DNA of 64,000 bases from Roseivirga sp. (GTDB lineage Bacteria > Bacteroidota > Bacteroidia > Cytophagales > Cyclobacteriaceae): contig JAAWWF010000031.1 in assembly GCA_021404565.1 (NCBI GenBank), positions 1 through 64,000 on the forward strand, written 5' to 3'. Made by a program: the position numbers and the translations under genes. Position 1 is the first letter of the stretch. Each line of letters begins with the position of its first letter. This document shows positions 25,662-33,914 of this stretch, piece by piece. Below the pieces are notes generated by a model, which made no database searches, was not told the DNA's origin, and was given only the letters and a program-made list of their open reading frames with translations.

Positions 25662-27111
25662 CTCTTTTGAGTACGCCATTTTTCTGCCGGTAGTCTTTCT
25701 GATTTACTGGTTTGTAGTAAATAAGAATCTGAAGCTTCAGAACTTAGCGCTCCTCTGCGCCAGTTATCTCTTTTATGGCTGGTGGGATTACCGCTTTTTG
25801 CTCCTGATTTTCATCAGTACTGTAGCTGATTATGTTTTAGGGCAAAAAATTGAAGGCACAGATAACCTGAAGCTTAAAAGGCTCTTTCTGAGGTTGAGTG
25901 TGTTGGCCAATCTCGGGCTTCTGGGGTTTTTTAAATACTATAACTTTTTCATTGAGTCATGGATAAACGCCTGGGGTACCTTTGGTGTAGATTTTTCAGG
26001 AAGCAGTACTTTAAATATCATCCTGCCCGTAGGTATTTCCTTCTATACCTTTCAGACCATGTCCTATTCCCTGGATATATATAAAGGCCAACTCAAACCA
26101 ACCAAAGATTTTATCGCTTTTGGTGCATTTGTCAGCTTCTTTCCGCAACTGGTCGCAGGTCCCATTGAGAGGGCATCTAACTTGCTTCCTCAAATCCTGA
26201 GAAAGCGGGTGTTTAATGCGGAAGATGCCAAAGATGGATTAAGACAGATATTGATGGGCCTCTTCAAAAAGGTGTTGGTGGCCGATACCCTTGCAAAGAT
26301 TGTTGAAAGCACTTTTAGCGGTGATGAGTCTCTCAGTGCTTCCACCCTGGCAGTGGGTGCGGTATGCTTCTCATTTCAGATATATGCGGATTTTAGTGGT
26401 TACTCCGATATTGCTATAGGTACTGCCAAACTCTTTGGTGTGCGCCTGATGACGAATTTCCGTTTTCCTTTTTTCTCCCGATCTATTTCGGAATTCTGGA
26501 GACGCTGGCATATTTCTCTGTATTCATGGCTAAACGACTATGTGTTTCTGCCACTGAATATCCGCTTTCGGTTTTGGGGAAAGATAGGGTTGTTACTAGC
26601 TGTCTGGATGACCTTTGGGATCTCAGGGCTTTGGCATGGCGCAGGTTGGAATTACGTTCTTTTCGGATTGATTCAGGCTGCTTACCTGACCCCCGTTATC
26701 TTTTTTGGGAAGCTGGGTGCAATCAGTTCCCGAAAGCTGAAAAAAAGCGATCGTTTAAGTTCAAAAGGTACTTTGCTGCGGGATATATTCAAGATGCTGC
26801 TGACCTTTATCTTGATTAATATTTCATTCATTTTCTTTCGGGCTCCCACGGTAGCTGAGGGCTGGAATTATGTGGTCAACCTTTTTGATGCCTCCCTGTT
26901 CAGTCCTCCCTTTCTTAGGACCAAAAGACCCTTCATTTTTCTGATCATACTGATTCTGATGGAATGGTTTAATCGAGATAAGGAGCATGCTATGGAATGG
27001 ACCGACTCTAAAACACCGAGATGGGTAAGGTGGGGGATTTATTATGCAATTATTGCCATGATGTTCCTCTTTGGAGGAGAAACTCAGGAGTTTATATATT
27101 TTCAATTCTAA
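25651..27111 (+). CDS. MBOAT family O-acyltransferase (AlgI-like)
   Basis: 486 residues with about ten membrane helices. The catalytic His329 lies in 'GLWHGAGWNYVLFG', and the upstream 'PVGISFYTFQTMSY' and 'VAGPIERA' segments are the AlgI/DltB-type signature. Such proteins move an acyl group from the cytoplasmic side to a periplasmic or surface partner that O-acylates a polysaccharide. Its place straight after fkbH-acp-maoC-sdr suggests that the acyl group made by that set is its donor. The SGNH-like gene 3 bp after it is the expected partner. Confidence 0.9.
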   Translation: MLFNSFEYAIFLPVVFLIYWFVVNKNLKLQNLALLCASYLFYGWWDYRFLLLIFISTVADYVLGQKIEGTDNLKLKRLFLRLSVLANLGLLGFFKYYNFFIESWINAWGTFGVDFSGSSTLNIILPVGISFYTFQTMSYSLDIYKGQLKPTKDFIAFGAFVSFFPQLVAGPIERASNLLPQILRKRVFNAEDAKDGLRQILMGLFKKVLVADTLAKIVESTFSGDESLSASTLAVGAVCFSFQIYADFSGYSDIAIGTAKLFGVRLMTNFRFPFFSRSISEFWRRWHISLYSWLNDYVFLPLNIRFRFWGKIGLLLAVWMTFGISGLWHGAGWNYVLFGLIQAAYLTPVIFFGKLGAISSRKLKKSDRLSSKGTLLRDIFKMLLTFILINISFIFFRAPTVAEGWNYVVNLFDASLFSPPFLRTKRPFIFLIILILMEWFNRDKEHAMEWTDSKTPRWVRWGIYYAIIAMMFLFGGETQEFIYFQF

Positions 27112-27114
27112 CCG

Positions 27115-28065
27115 ATGAAGAAGCTGATCAAAAAACTCTTGATATTCATACTGCCCGTTTTGGTGGTTTTATATCCCCTCGATTTAGTGATTACCAAAGG
27201 CTTGAAAAAGACGAGGTATGAGGAGTTTGCAGAATGGAATGCCATATTAAACGGAGAGGTCGAAGCAGATATGGTCATCATGGGAGGCTCAAGGGCTTTT
27301 GTCCATTTTTCTCCGGAGATATTAGATTCTTCTCTCCAGCTCAATGCTTACAATCTGGGAATGGACGGTTATCTGTTCCCCATGCAACAAGCAAGGTTTG
27401 ATGCTTATCTGGAGCAGAACGACAAGCCCCGTTATGTACTCCAATCTGTAAGTATGTCAACTCTTTCAAGACGAAATGGCTTGTATAGCCGTGAACAATT
27501 TCTGCCCTACCTCGACAATGAGAAAGTACTGATGGCCACCAAAGCCTACGAGGGCTTGAGTTGGTTTGACTATAATGTGCCTTTACTCAGGTATCGAAAA
27601 CAATGGGATTTAATCACGATTGGAGCGACAGAGTCCCTGGGAGTACGACATATCTCAGGAAACGAAAAACATAAAGGATACGTAGGCCGTTCGAGATCCT
27701 GGGATGGTACTTTTGAGAAATTTGTAGAGAATTCACCAGAAGGAATCGTAGCGGATGTTGAGGAGGAAGTCGTAATGGCTTTTGAGTCCTACCTGAAGAG
27801 GTGTAAGGAGAATGATATTCAGGTAATTCTGGTGTATACCCCGGAGTTTGAGGGGATTCAGAGGTACTTTGTAAACAGGGCTGAGGTGATGGGTATCTAT
27901 CAGAGACTAGCGACCAAATTTGATTTGGAATTCCTCGATTATTCGGCTGATCCTATGTGTAGTGACCAAACCTTTTTCTATAACTCCCAACATATGAATA
28001 AGTCAGGAGCCGAAAAATTCTCTCGAAAGCTTGCCGGAGATTTAAAGGAAATTGTGGCCAACTAA
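27115..28065 (+). CDS. Membrane-anchored SGNH-like protein, probable MBOAT partner
   Basis: 316 residues with one N-terminal transmembrane helix (about 5-27), so the body lies outside the membrane. The catalytic-type motif 'IMGGSRAF' (block I, Gly-x-Ser) and, near the C-terminus, 'SDQTFFYNSQHMNKSG' (Asp and His of the triad) fit the DltD/AlgJ/AlgX-like SGNH esterase/acyltransferase group. It starts 3 bp after the MBOAT stop. By analogy with AlgI-AlgJ and DltB-DltD it would complete O-acylation of the exported glycan. No close named family was recognised, so the call is from fold and position. Confidence 0.65.
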   Translation: MKKLIKKLLIFILPVLVVLYPLDLVITKGLKKTRYEEFAEWNAILNGEVEADMVIMGGSRAFVHFSPEILDSSLQLNAYNLGMDGYLFPMQQARFDAYLEQNDKPRYVLQSVSMSTLSRRNGLYSREQFLPYLDNEKVLMATKAYEGLSWFDYNVPLLRYRKQWDLITIGATESLGVRHISGNEKHKGYVGRSRSWDGTFEKFVENSPEGIVADVEEEVVMAFESYLKRCKENDIQVILVYTPEFEGIQRYFVNRAEVMGIYQRLATKFDLEFLDYSADPMCSDQTFFYNSQHMNKSGAEKFSRKLAGDLKEIVAN

Positions 28066-28188
28066 GATAGAAGTTGATGATGAATTACAAGGTAAGTCTG
28101 AACGCCTGGAAATAATAGTCAATATTCAGGCCCTGCTCAGATGTTCTTGCCCCCCCTTCGAGTATTATGTAAGGTCAGTATTAAATGC

Positions 28189-28196
28189 TATTTTTG
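28189..28196 (+). promoter_or_regulatory. Candidate -7 promoter box before kdsC
   Basis: TATTTTTG matches TAnnTTTG exactly and lies 17 bp before the GTG chosen for kdsC. A clear -33 TTG is not present at the right distance, so this is a weak candidate. It would allow kdsC-kdsA-wza-wzc to be transcribed separately from the acyl cassette. Confidence 0.35.
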
Positions 28197-28212
28197 TCCA
28201 AACCTAGCCACC

Positions 28213-28746
28213 GTGTCCATTCACCCAGAAATTCTTCATAAAGCAAAGAAAATCAAGGCCATTTTATTTGACGTTGATGGTGTACTCACTGATGGTGGTA
28301 TTATCTATGACAACGATGGTCAGGAGTTCAAAAGATTCAATGTCAAAGACGGGCAAATCATCAAATATTTAAGGCAGTACAGCATCCTTACAGGAGTGAT
28401 TACCGGAAGAGCCTCTGCCGTAGTCAAAAACCGATGCGAGGAACTGAAGATCGATGTGCACTACCATGGTATTAGCGACAAGAAAGCTGTGTTCCAGAAA
28501 ATACTTAATGAGCGATGTCTGGAGGCACATGAAGTGGCCTTTATCGGGGATGATATCAATGACCTGCCGGTGCTCACACGTTGTGGGCTTGGGGCCACTC
28601 CTGCAGACGGGCACGAGGCTGTAAAGGCCAGGGTAGATTTGGTGTTGGATAAGAAAGGAGGAGAAGGGGCTTTGAGGGCATTAGCCGATTTGATTTTGAA
28701 ATCAAAGGGGCACTATGATCAAATAATTGAGGATTTAGTATTATGA
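28213..28746 (+). CDS. kdsC: 3-deoxy-D-manno-octulosonate 8-phosphate phosphatase (KdsC-like)
   Basis: The GTG at 28213 (VSIHPEIL) is the likely start: it gives 177 residues, the KdsC size, while the earlier ATG at 28141 adds an odd hydrophobic, Cys-rich leader. The [10 protein letters not shown] motif, 'GVITGRAS' motif II and '[11 protein letters not shown]' motif IV are diagnostic for the tetrameric HAD phosphatases that make Kdo from Kdo-8-phosphate. Its stop overlaps kdsA by 4 bp. KdsC-like enzymes can also act on nonulosonate 9-phosphates, but the kdsA neighbour supports Kdo. Confidence 0.85.
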   Translation: MSIHPEILHKAKKIKAILFDVDGVLTDGGIIYDNDGQEFKRFNVKDGQIIKYLRQYSILTGVITGRASAVVKNRCEELKIDVHYHGISDKKAVFQKILNERCLEAHEVAFIGDDINDLPVLTRCGLGATPADGHEAVKARVDLVLDKKGGEGALRALADLILKSKGHYDQIIEDLVL

Positions 28747-29588
28747 AGATTTTTGACAAGGGATTTAACATTACCGATGATATTGTTCTGGGTACTGGAA
28801 GGATGGTGCTTTTCTCAGGTCCCTGTTCCATAGAGAGTTATGATGTTTGTGCACAAGTAGCTGAGAAAATGAAGATGGTATGCGAGAAATTGGAGATTGA
28901 ATACATTTTTAAAGCCTCCTTTGATAAAGCTAATAGAACTTCAGTAAATTCGCAGCGCGGAGTAGGGTTAGAGGAAGGCCTGAACGTACTAGACAGGATT
29001 AAGCGTGAGTTTAGCCTGCCTATTGTCACCGACATTCACGAGTCGAATCAAGCAAAACCTGTGAGTGACGTGGCGCAAGCATTGCAAATCCCCGCTTATT
29101 TGTGTCGTCAAACCGATCTGCTGGTTGCTGCGGGAAAAACAGGTAAGACTGTTAAAATCAAGCGAGGGCAATTCATGGCTCCGGAAGATATGGAGTTTGC
29201 TGTAAGTAAGGTGAAATCTACTGGGAATGAGAAGGTCTGTCTGACTGAGCGAGGCGTCTCATTTGGCTATCACAATCTGGTGGTAGATATGAGATCCCTT
29301 CCTGTCATGCGTCAATTTTCTCCTGTAATTTTTGATGTGACTCACAGTGTGCAGCAGCCCGGAGGTGCAGGAGGTAGTTCGGGAGGTCAGAAGGAGTTCG
29401 CTCCATACCTGGCAAGAGCTGCCGGGGCAGCAGGTGTTGATGGCTTTTTTATCGAAACACATCCCGAGCCTGAAAAAGCCTGGAGTGATGGGCCTAATAT
29501 GATACCACTTCATAAAATGGAGTCGTTCTTAACCATGACCAGGGCAGCCTTTGAGCTGGGGCAAACCGCAACAAACGAAGTCGAATGA
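28743..29588 (+). CDS. kdsA: 3-deoxy-8-phosphooctulonate synthase
   Basis: 281 residues, the family length. It condenses phosphoenolpyruvate with arabinose 5-phosphate to Kdo-8-phosphate. Diagnostic motifs are 'FSGPCSIES' at the start, '[12 protein letters not shown]', the metal/substrate segment '[15 protein letters not shown]', '[12 protein letters not shown]' and '[16 protein letters not shown]'. Overlaps of 4 bp with kdsC upstream and the Wza-like gene downstream show one operon. Kdo is needed for lipid A core but can also be a capsule sugar; placement at the head of export genes suggests use in this polysaccharide. Confidence 0.95.
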   Translation: MKIFDKGFNITDDIVLGTGRMVLFSGPCSIESYDVCAQVAEKMKMVCEKLEIEYIFKASFDKANRTSVNSQRGVGLEEGLNVLDRIKREFSLPIVTDIHESNQAKPVSDVAQALQIPAYLCRQTDLLVAAGKTGKTVKIKRGQFMAPEDMEFAVSKVKSTGNEKVCLTERGVSFGYHNLVVDMRSLPVMRQFSPVIFDVTHSVQQPGGAGGSSGGQKEFAPYLARAAGAAGVDGFFIETHPEPEKAWSDGPNMIPLHKMESFLTMTRAAFELGQTATNEVE

Positions 29589-30445
29589 AGAACAAAAAAA
29601 GAAGCATAAGGAACACCGTAAAGTCATTACTCCTTTCACTGACCATTCTGGCTTTTGCCAGCAGTTGTATTCCCAACGAGAAGGTGGTGTATCTTCAAAA
29701 CAAAAATCTGGATGATGGACTGAAAATTGATTCCCTCATCACCCTTAACAGGGTTGACTACAAACTCCAGCCCAATGACATACTGCTGGTTAACTTTTAT
29801 AGTAGCCAGATCGAAGCCGTAGAAAAGTACTATCCGGTCTTTGCCCGTCCAAACTCCCTGAATAACAACCAAAACAGATCCAACGGAAATAATGGCGTTA
29901 ACCCTTTGTTTCAAGACCCTTACCTGACTGGATACAATGTAGATAAGGATGGAAATATTGAGATAAATGCTTTAGGAAGAGTTAAAGCTGCCGGCCTGAC
30001 TACTACTGAGCTAAAGTATGCCATAGAAGAACTTATCAGACCCAGTATCAAAGATATTTTAGTAGGTGTCAAACTCAGCGGTATACCTTATACAATTTTT
30101 GGTGAGGTAAGCTCCACCGGTCCTAATATCATCAGACAGTATGAGGCCAATATTCTTGAGGCTATTGCGGCATCGGGAGATCTGACTTTGAATGCTGACA
30201 GGGCCCATGTAAAGATACTCAGGCAATACCCTGATGGGGTCAGAATCCATGAAATAGATGTAACCGGAAGAGAATTTATTCAAACACAATATTTCTTCCT
30301 TCAGCCTGATGACATTATTTATGTTCCACCATTGAAAATCAGAGAATTGGGAACAGGCGAGACTGCGCTTCAAACCTTTGCGACTCTTATCTCTGTAATT
30401 TCAGGTACCGCTTTGATTATTAGTGTATTAACGAATAATAACTAA
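29585..30445 (+). CDS. Polysaccharide export protein (Wza-like lipoprotein)
   Basis: 286 residues. A lipoprotein signal ends at Cys in 'FASSCIP'. The poly_export domain ('[11 protein letters not shown]', then '[21 protein letters not shown]') and an SLBB domain ('[23 protein letters not shown]') follow, and a C-terminal hydrophobic helix ('[14 protein letters not shown]') would cross the outer membrane. Wza-like proteins form the octameric exit pore for capsular or extracellular polysaccharide. It is co-transcribed with the Wzc-like kinase 4 bp downstream. Confidence 0.9.
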   Translation: MKNKKRSIRNTVKSLLLSLTILAFASSCIPNEKVVYLQNKNLDDGLKIDSLITLNRVDYKLQPNDILLVNFYSSQIEAVEKYYPVFARPNSLNNNQNRSNGNNGVNPLFQDPYLTGYNVDKDGNIEINALGRVKAAGLTTTELKYAIEELIRPSIKDILVGVKLSGIPYTIFGEVSSTGPNIIRQYEANILEAIAASGDLTLNADRAHVKILRQYPDGVRIHEIDVTGREFIQTQYFFLQPDDIIYVPPLKIRELGTGETALQTFATLISVISGTALIISVLTNNN

Positions 30446-30449
30446 CAAC

Positions 30450-32876
30450 ATGGCCAGTGAGTTCGATTTACTAGATGACAATCAGGAGGGTGCCTCAAAA
30501 TCGGCATTCGACATAAAACTGATTTTTTTTAAAATACTCCGCAATTGGCCATTCCTGGTGATTGCTGTGTTCATAGGTCTGTTTATCGTATTCGTATTTC
30601 ACAGGTATACCAATGAGAGATACCGTCTTTCAAGTACACTGATTATTCCTGAGGCCAATTCCAGCATTGATCCTGGTGTGCTGGCTATGTTCACCGTTTC
30701 CAATACATCTACCTTTCTCAATGAACTGGAGATTCTGAGAAGTGACAGAATGACGGGATTAGCACTGGACACGCTGAATTTCGATATTCAATATTATTCC
30801 AAGGGTAGAATTAAAACCATCGAAGAGTATGAATCTCTCTCGTTTGAGGTTGTTCAAATTGAGGATCATGACCAAATCTATGATCAACTTTTCAGAGTTA
30901 GCTTTGTTGAAAATAACCTCTTCCGGGTTACGCTGGAAGAAGATGAGAACCACGGAACTTCTCGACTTTACAGCCCTTATGAGGAAGTGGTGACTGATGA
31001 TTATGCCTTCTGGCTGGATTTCAGCAATACTGCCAGCTACTCAGGAAGAGAATTCTATTTTCAATTCCGATCGAGAGAAAAATTAATTGACGAATGGAAT
31101 GGTCGGCTTAATGTGACCTATCAGCGGGAATTTACTTCAATTGCGGCTTTAAGTCTTACTTATACAAATCCAAAAAAAGGAGCTGACTTCCTCAATGCGC
31201 TGATGTATGCTTACATGTCGGAGGAACTCGACCGCAAGAACCAGTCTGCAGACCGCACAATTAACTATGTTAATAAAGAAATGGTGGCCTTAGAAGACAC
31301 CCTGGGGATTTATGCTTCTCAGCTGGATCAGGTGAAAATTGAAAACAGGGTGACAACATTTTCTGACGTGGGTAATAACCTCATGTCCAGAATCAACCAG
31401 CTTGAGATAGAAAGTGGTGTCAATGAAAGGGCGATCAGCGCACTTAGTCAGAATTTGATTTATCTGAATGACAGTAGCAATATCGATCAGGTGGTCATTC
31501 CGAGTACACTGGGTGCCGAAGGTGAGGCCGATTTACAAAAATACATTAGTCGATTACAGGAACTGTACGCTGAAAAGCAGGAGAAGTCCATTGTGCTTGC
31601 CTATTCCACGCCTGAAGTACAGCGCATTGTCATTCAGATTAATGGTTTGACAGATTTTCTTAAGAGTACTGTTTCAGCCAAAATTGACGAACTGAGATCA
31701 AAAAATGTAGCCATTAAAAACTCCTTAAACTCGCTGGAGGCAGAGTTCAGAAAGTATCCTGAGTCTCAACGGGAGTATGGAGATATTGAGCGGATTTATG
31801 ATTTATATTATGGCATGTTCCTTTTCTTCAGGGAACGAAGGGCTGAAGCGGGTATTTTAAAGGCTTCAAATGAGGCGAATTCCAGAATTGTTGATAAGGC
31901 ATCGGGTCAGGTGTCACCGATTTTTCCAAATAAGCCGATTAACTATTCAATTGGGGGGGTTGCGGGTTTCGCTATCCCACTCTTATTCTTTGTTCTCAGA
32001 GAGCTTCTTAATGACAGGATAGAGTTCAGAAAACAAATTGAAGAGCTCACAGATATTCCTATCATGGGCATGATAGGCCATAATAAATACGAGGGCAATC
32101 TGGCAATTCTGGAACACCCTAAATCGGTTATGTCTGAATCATTCAGGGCAGTAAGATCCAATCTTGATTATTTTGCCAGAGACAGACCTATCCAAACAGT
32201 ACTGATAACATCCAATGCATCAGGAGAGGGCAAGTCCTTTTGTTCTATTAACTTTGCTTCTATGCTTGCTATGTCTGGTAGAAGAACAGTGATAGTAGGT
32301 CTGGACTTAAGAAAACCCAAACTCTTTGGTGATTTTGGTGTGTCTAATGATTTTGGTGTATCTAATTACCTGGCAGGGTTTGTCGAGCGGGAAGCAATCG
32401 TACAAAAGACAGCCTTTGAGAACCTCGATTTGATTTCTGCAGGGCCAGTACCACCAAACCCGGCAGAACTACTACTCAGTGACAAACTGAAAGAACTGCT
32501 ACAATCTCTTAAAGATGAATATGATCATGTGGTGATCGATACTCCTCCTCTGGGAATTGTTGCTGATACATTCAATCTCACTTTGTTTGCAGACCTGAAC
32601 ATATTCGTGATTCGTCAGAATTATACGGTCAAAAGGGTATTCCCTTTCCTTAATGATATTACCAAGAGAAAGTTGGTCTCAAATGCAGCACTCTTGCTGA
32701 ACGATTTTAAAGTCAATAAGGGCTATGGTTATGGCTACGGTTATGGCTATGGTTATGGTTATGGTTACGGTTATGGTTATGGCTACGGTTATGGCTATGG
32801 TAGTGGCTACTATGACGATGAAGATGAGAAAAAGAGCAAGGGTTTTAAAGCCTTATTCAGAAGAAGAAAAGCATGA
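30450..32876 (+). CDS. Wzc-like polysaccharide co-polymerase/tyrosine kinase with Gly-Tyr repeat tail
   Basis: 808 residues. A Wzz domain with transmembrane helices near residues 30-50 and 495-515 encloses a long periplasmic coiled-coil region with a 'KNQSADRTINYVN' segment. The cytoplasmic BY-kinase domain has Walker A 'ASGEGKS' near 590, Walker A' 'VGLDLRKP' near 615 and Walker B 'HVVIDTPP' near 693. The C-terminal tyrosine cluster that BY-kinases autophosphorylate is replaced by 13 Gly-Tyr pairs (residues 758-783), then Gly-Ser-Gly-Tyr-Tyr and an acidic/basic end. It controls polymer length with the Wza-like pore and the Wzy-like protein at the right edge. It overlaps pseB by 4 bp. Confidence 0.9.
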   Translation: MASEFDLLDDNQEGASKSAFDIKLIFFKILRNWPFLVIAVFIGLFIVFVFHRYTNERYRLSSTLIIPEANSSIDPGVLAMFTVSNTSTFLNELEILRSDRMTGLALDTLNFDIQYYSKGRIKTIEEYESLSFEVVQIEDHDQIYDQLFRVSFVENNLFRVTLEEDENHGTSRLYSPYEEVVTDDYAFWLDFSNTASYSGREFYFQFRSREKLIDEWNGRLNVTYQREFTSIAALSLTYTNPKKGADFLNALMYAYMSEELDRKNQSADRTINYVNKEMVALEDTLGIYASQLDQVKIENRVTTFSDVGNNLMSRINQLEIESGVNERAISALSQNLIYLNDSSNIDQVVIPSTLGAEGEADLQKYISRLQELYAEKQEKSIVLAYSTPEVQRIVIQINGLTDFLKSTVSAKIDELRSKNVAIKNSLNSLEAEFRKYPESQREYGDIERIYDLYYGMFLFFRERRAEAGILKASNEANSRIVDKASGQVSPIFPNKPINYSIGGVAGFAIPLLFFVLRELLNDRIEFRKQIEELTDIPIMGMIGHNKYEGNLAILEHPKSVMSESFRAVRSNLDYFARDRPIQTVLITSNASGEGKSFCSINFASMLAMSGRRTVIVGLDLRKPKLFGDFGVSNDFGVSNYLAGFVEREAIVQKTAFENLDLISAGPVPPNPAELLLSDKLKELLQSLKDEYDHVVIDTPPLGIVADTFNLTLFADLNIFVIRQNYTVKRVFPFLNDITKRKLVSNAALLLNDFKVNKGYGYGYGYGYGYGYGYGYGYGYGYGYGSGYYDDEDEKKSKGFKALFRRRKA
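32721..32798 (+). repeat. 13 tandem GGYTAY hexanucleotides coding (Gly-Tyr)13
   Basis: Thirteen in-frame 6-bp units, each GG(C/T)TA(C/T), coding for Gly-Tyr at the C-terminus of the Wzc-like kinase. The third and sixth bases vary between units, so the repeat is kept at the protein level rather than being a fresh DNA slippage product. Gain or loss of units would add or remove tyrosines without a frameshift. Confidence 0.9.
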
Positions 32877-33889
32877 ATTTTTTAGAAAATAAAACCATTC
32901 TGATAACCGGAGGAACGGGATCACTGGGGAAAGCTCTGACTAAGCACATTCTCACGAAGCATCCGGAGATACAAAAACTGATCATCTTTTCAAGGGATGA
33001 GCAAAAGCAGTTTCAGATGGAGCAGGAGTTCCATCGAAGTGTCTATCCTCAGATACGGTATTTTATCGGTGATGTGAGAGACCATGCCCGGGTTAAAAGG
33101 GCATTGCAGGGTGTGAATTATGTGATTCACGCTGCGGCAATGAAACATGTTCATATTGCTGAGTATAATCCTGAGGAGTGTATCAGGACCAATGTGGATG
33201 GTGCACAAAACATAATCAATGCCTCACTGGAAACTAATGTGGAAAGGGTTGTTGCTCTTTCAACAGATAAAGCCTGTGCTCCGATTAACCTTTATGGGGC
33301 TACTAAGCTTACTTCCGATAAGCTCTTTATAGCCGCCAACAATATCAAGGGTTGGAATCCTATCAGGTTTTCTGTTGTACGCTATGGCAATGTCATGGGG
33401 TCCAATGGTTCGGTAATACCTTATTTTATGAAGAAAAAGGCTGAGGGGGTTTTGCCAATTACTGAACCCAAAATGACGCGATTTAATATTACACTTCAGG
33501 GAGGTGTGGATATGGTTATGCATGCGTTAAAAGATGCCTGGGGGGGAGAATTGTTTGTTCCCAAAATACCTTCTTATAAAATCATGGATGTGGCTAACGC
33601 TATTGGCCCTGATTGCGAGAAAGAAGTAATAGGTGTAAGGCCCGGAGAGAAGATACACGAAGAGATGATAACTTCTTCAGACGCTTTCAATACCTACGAC
33701 CTGGGTAAATACTATGTGATCCTGCCTACTGTTACTCCCTGGGAACTGAGTGATTTTATTAATCATTTTGGCGCCAATAAGGTAAAAGAAGGCTTCGCTT
33801 ATAATTCAGGTGACAATGAAGAGTGGGAAACCATTGAATCCCTCAGAAGCTTAATAAAAGAGCACGTAGACCCGACATTTGCCTTGTAG
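32873..33889 (+). CDS. pseB: UDP-N-acetylglucosamine 4,6-dehydratase, inverting (PseB)
   Basis: 338 residues, the PseB length. An extended SDR with 'TGGTGSLGKAL' at the NAD site, 'AAAMKHVHIAEYNP' with the catalytic-region Lys, 'LSTDKACAPINLYGATK' with the active Tyr-x-x-x-Lys, and 'PGEKIHEEMI' near the end. It turns UDP-GlcNAc into UDP-2-acetamido-2,6-dideoxy-beta-L-arabino-hexos-4-ulose, the first step to pseudaminic acid. FlaA1/Cap-type dehydratases are close relatives, but PseC, PseI and PseF downstream settle the call. It overlaps the Wzc-like gene by 4 bp. Confidence 0.9.
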   Translation: MNFLENKTILITGGTGSLGKALTKHILTKHPEIQKLIIFSRDEQKQFQMEQEFHRSVYPQIRYFIGDVRDHARVKRALQGVNYVIHAAAMKHVHIAEYNPEECIRTNVDGAQNIINASLETNVERVVALSTDKACAPINLYGATKLTSDKLFIAANNIKGWNPIRFSVVRYGNVMGSNGSVIPYFMKKKAEGVLPITEPKMTRFNITLQGGVDMVMHALKDAWGGELFVPKIPSYKIMDVANAIGPDCEKEVIGVRPGEKIHEEMITSSDAFNTYDLGKYYVILPTVTPWELSDFINHFGANKVKEGFAYNSGDNEEWETIESLRSLIKEHVDPTFAL

Positions 33890-33914
33890 TCGGCTCTGTT
33901 TCAGGTAAACCCCG

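Noticed and set aside
28141-28212. Upstream ATG start for kdsC
   Set aside because: It would add a hydrophobic Cys-rich leader absent from cytoplasmic KdsC enzymes, and a promoter-like box lies inside that stretch.
32721-32798. Short tandem repeat considered as a CRISPR-like or regulatory microsatellite
   Set aside because: Units are 6 bp, contiguous, in frame and codon-variable; there are no spacers. It codes the kinase tail.
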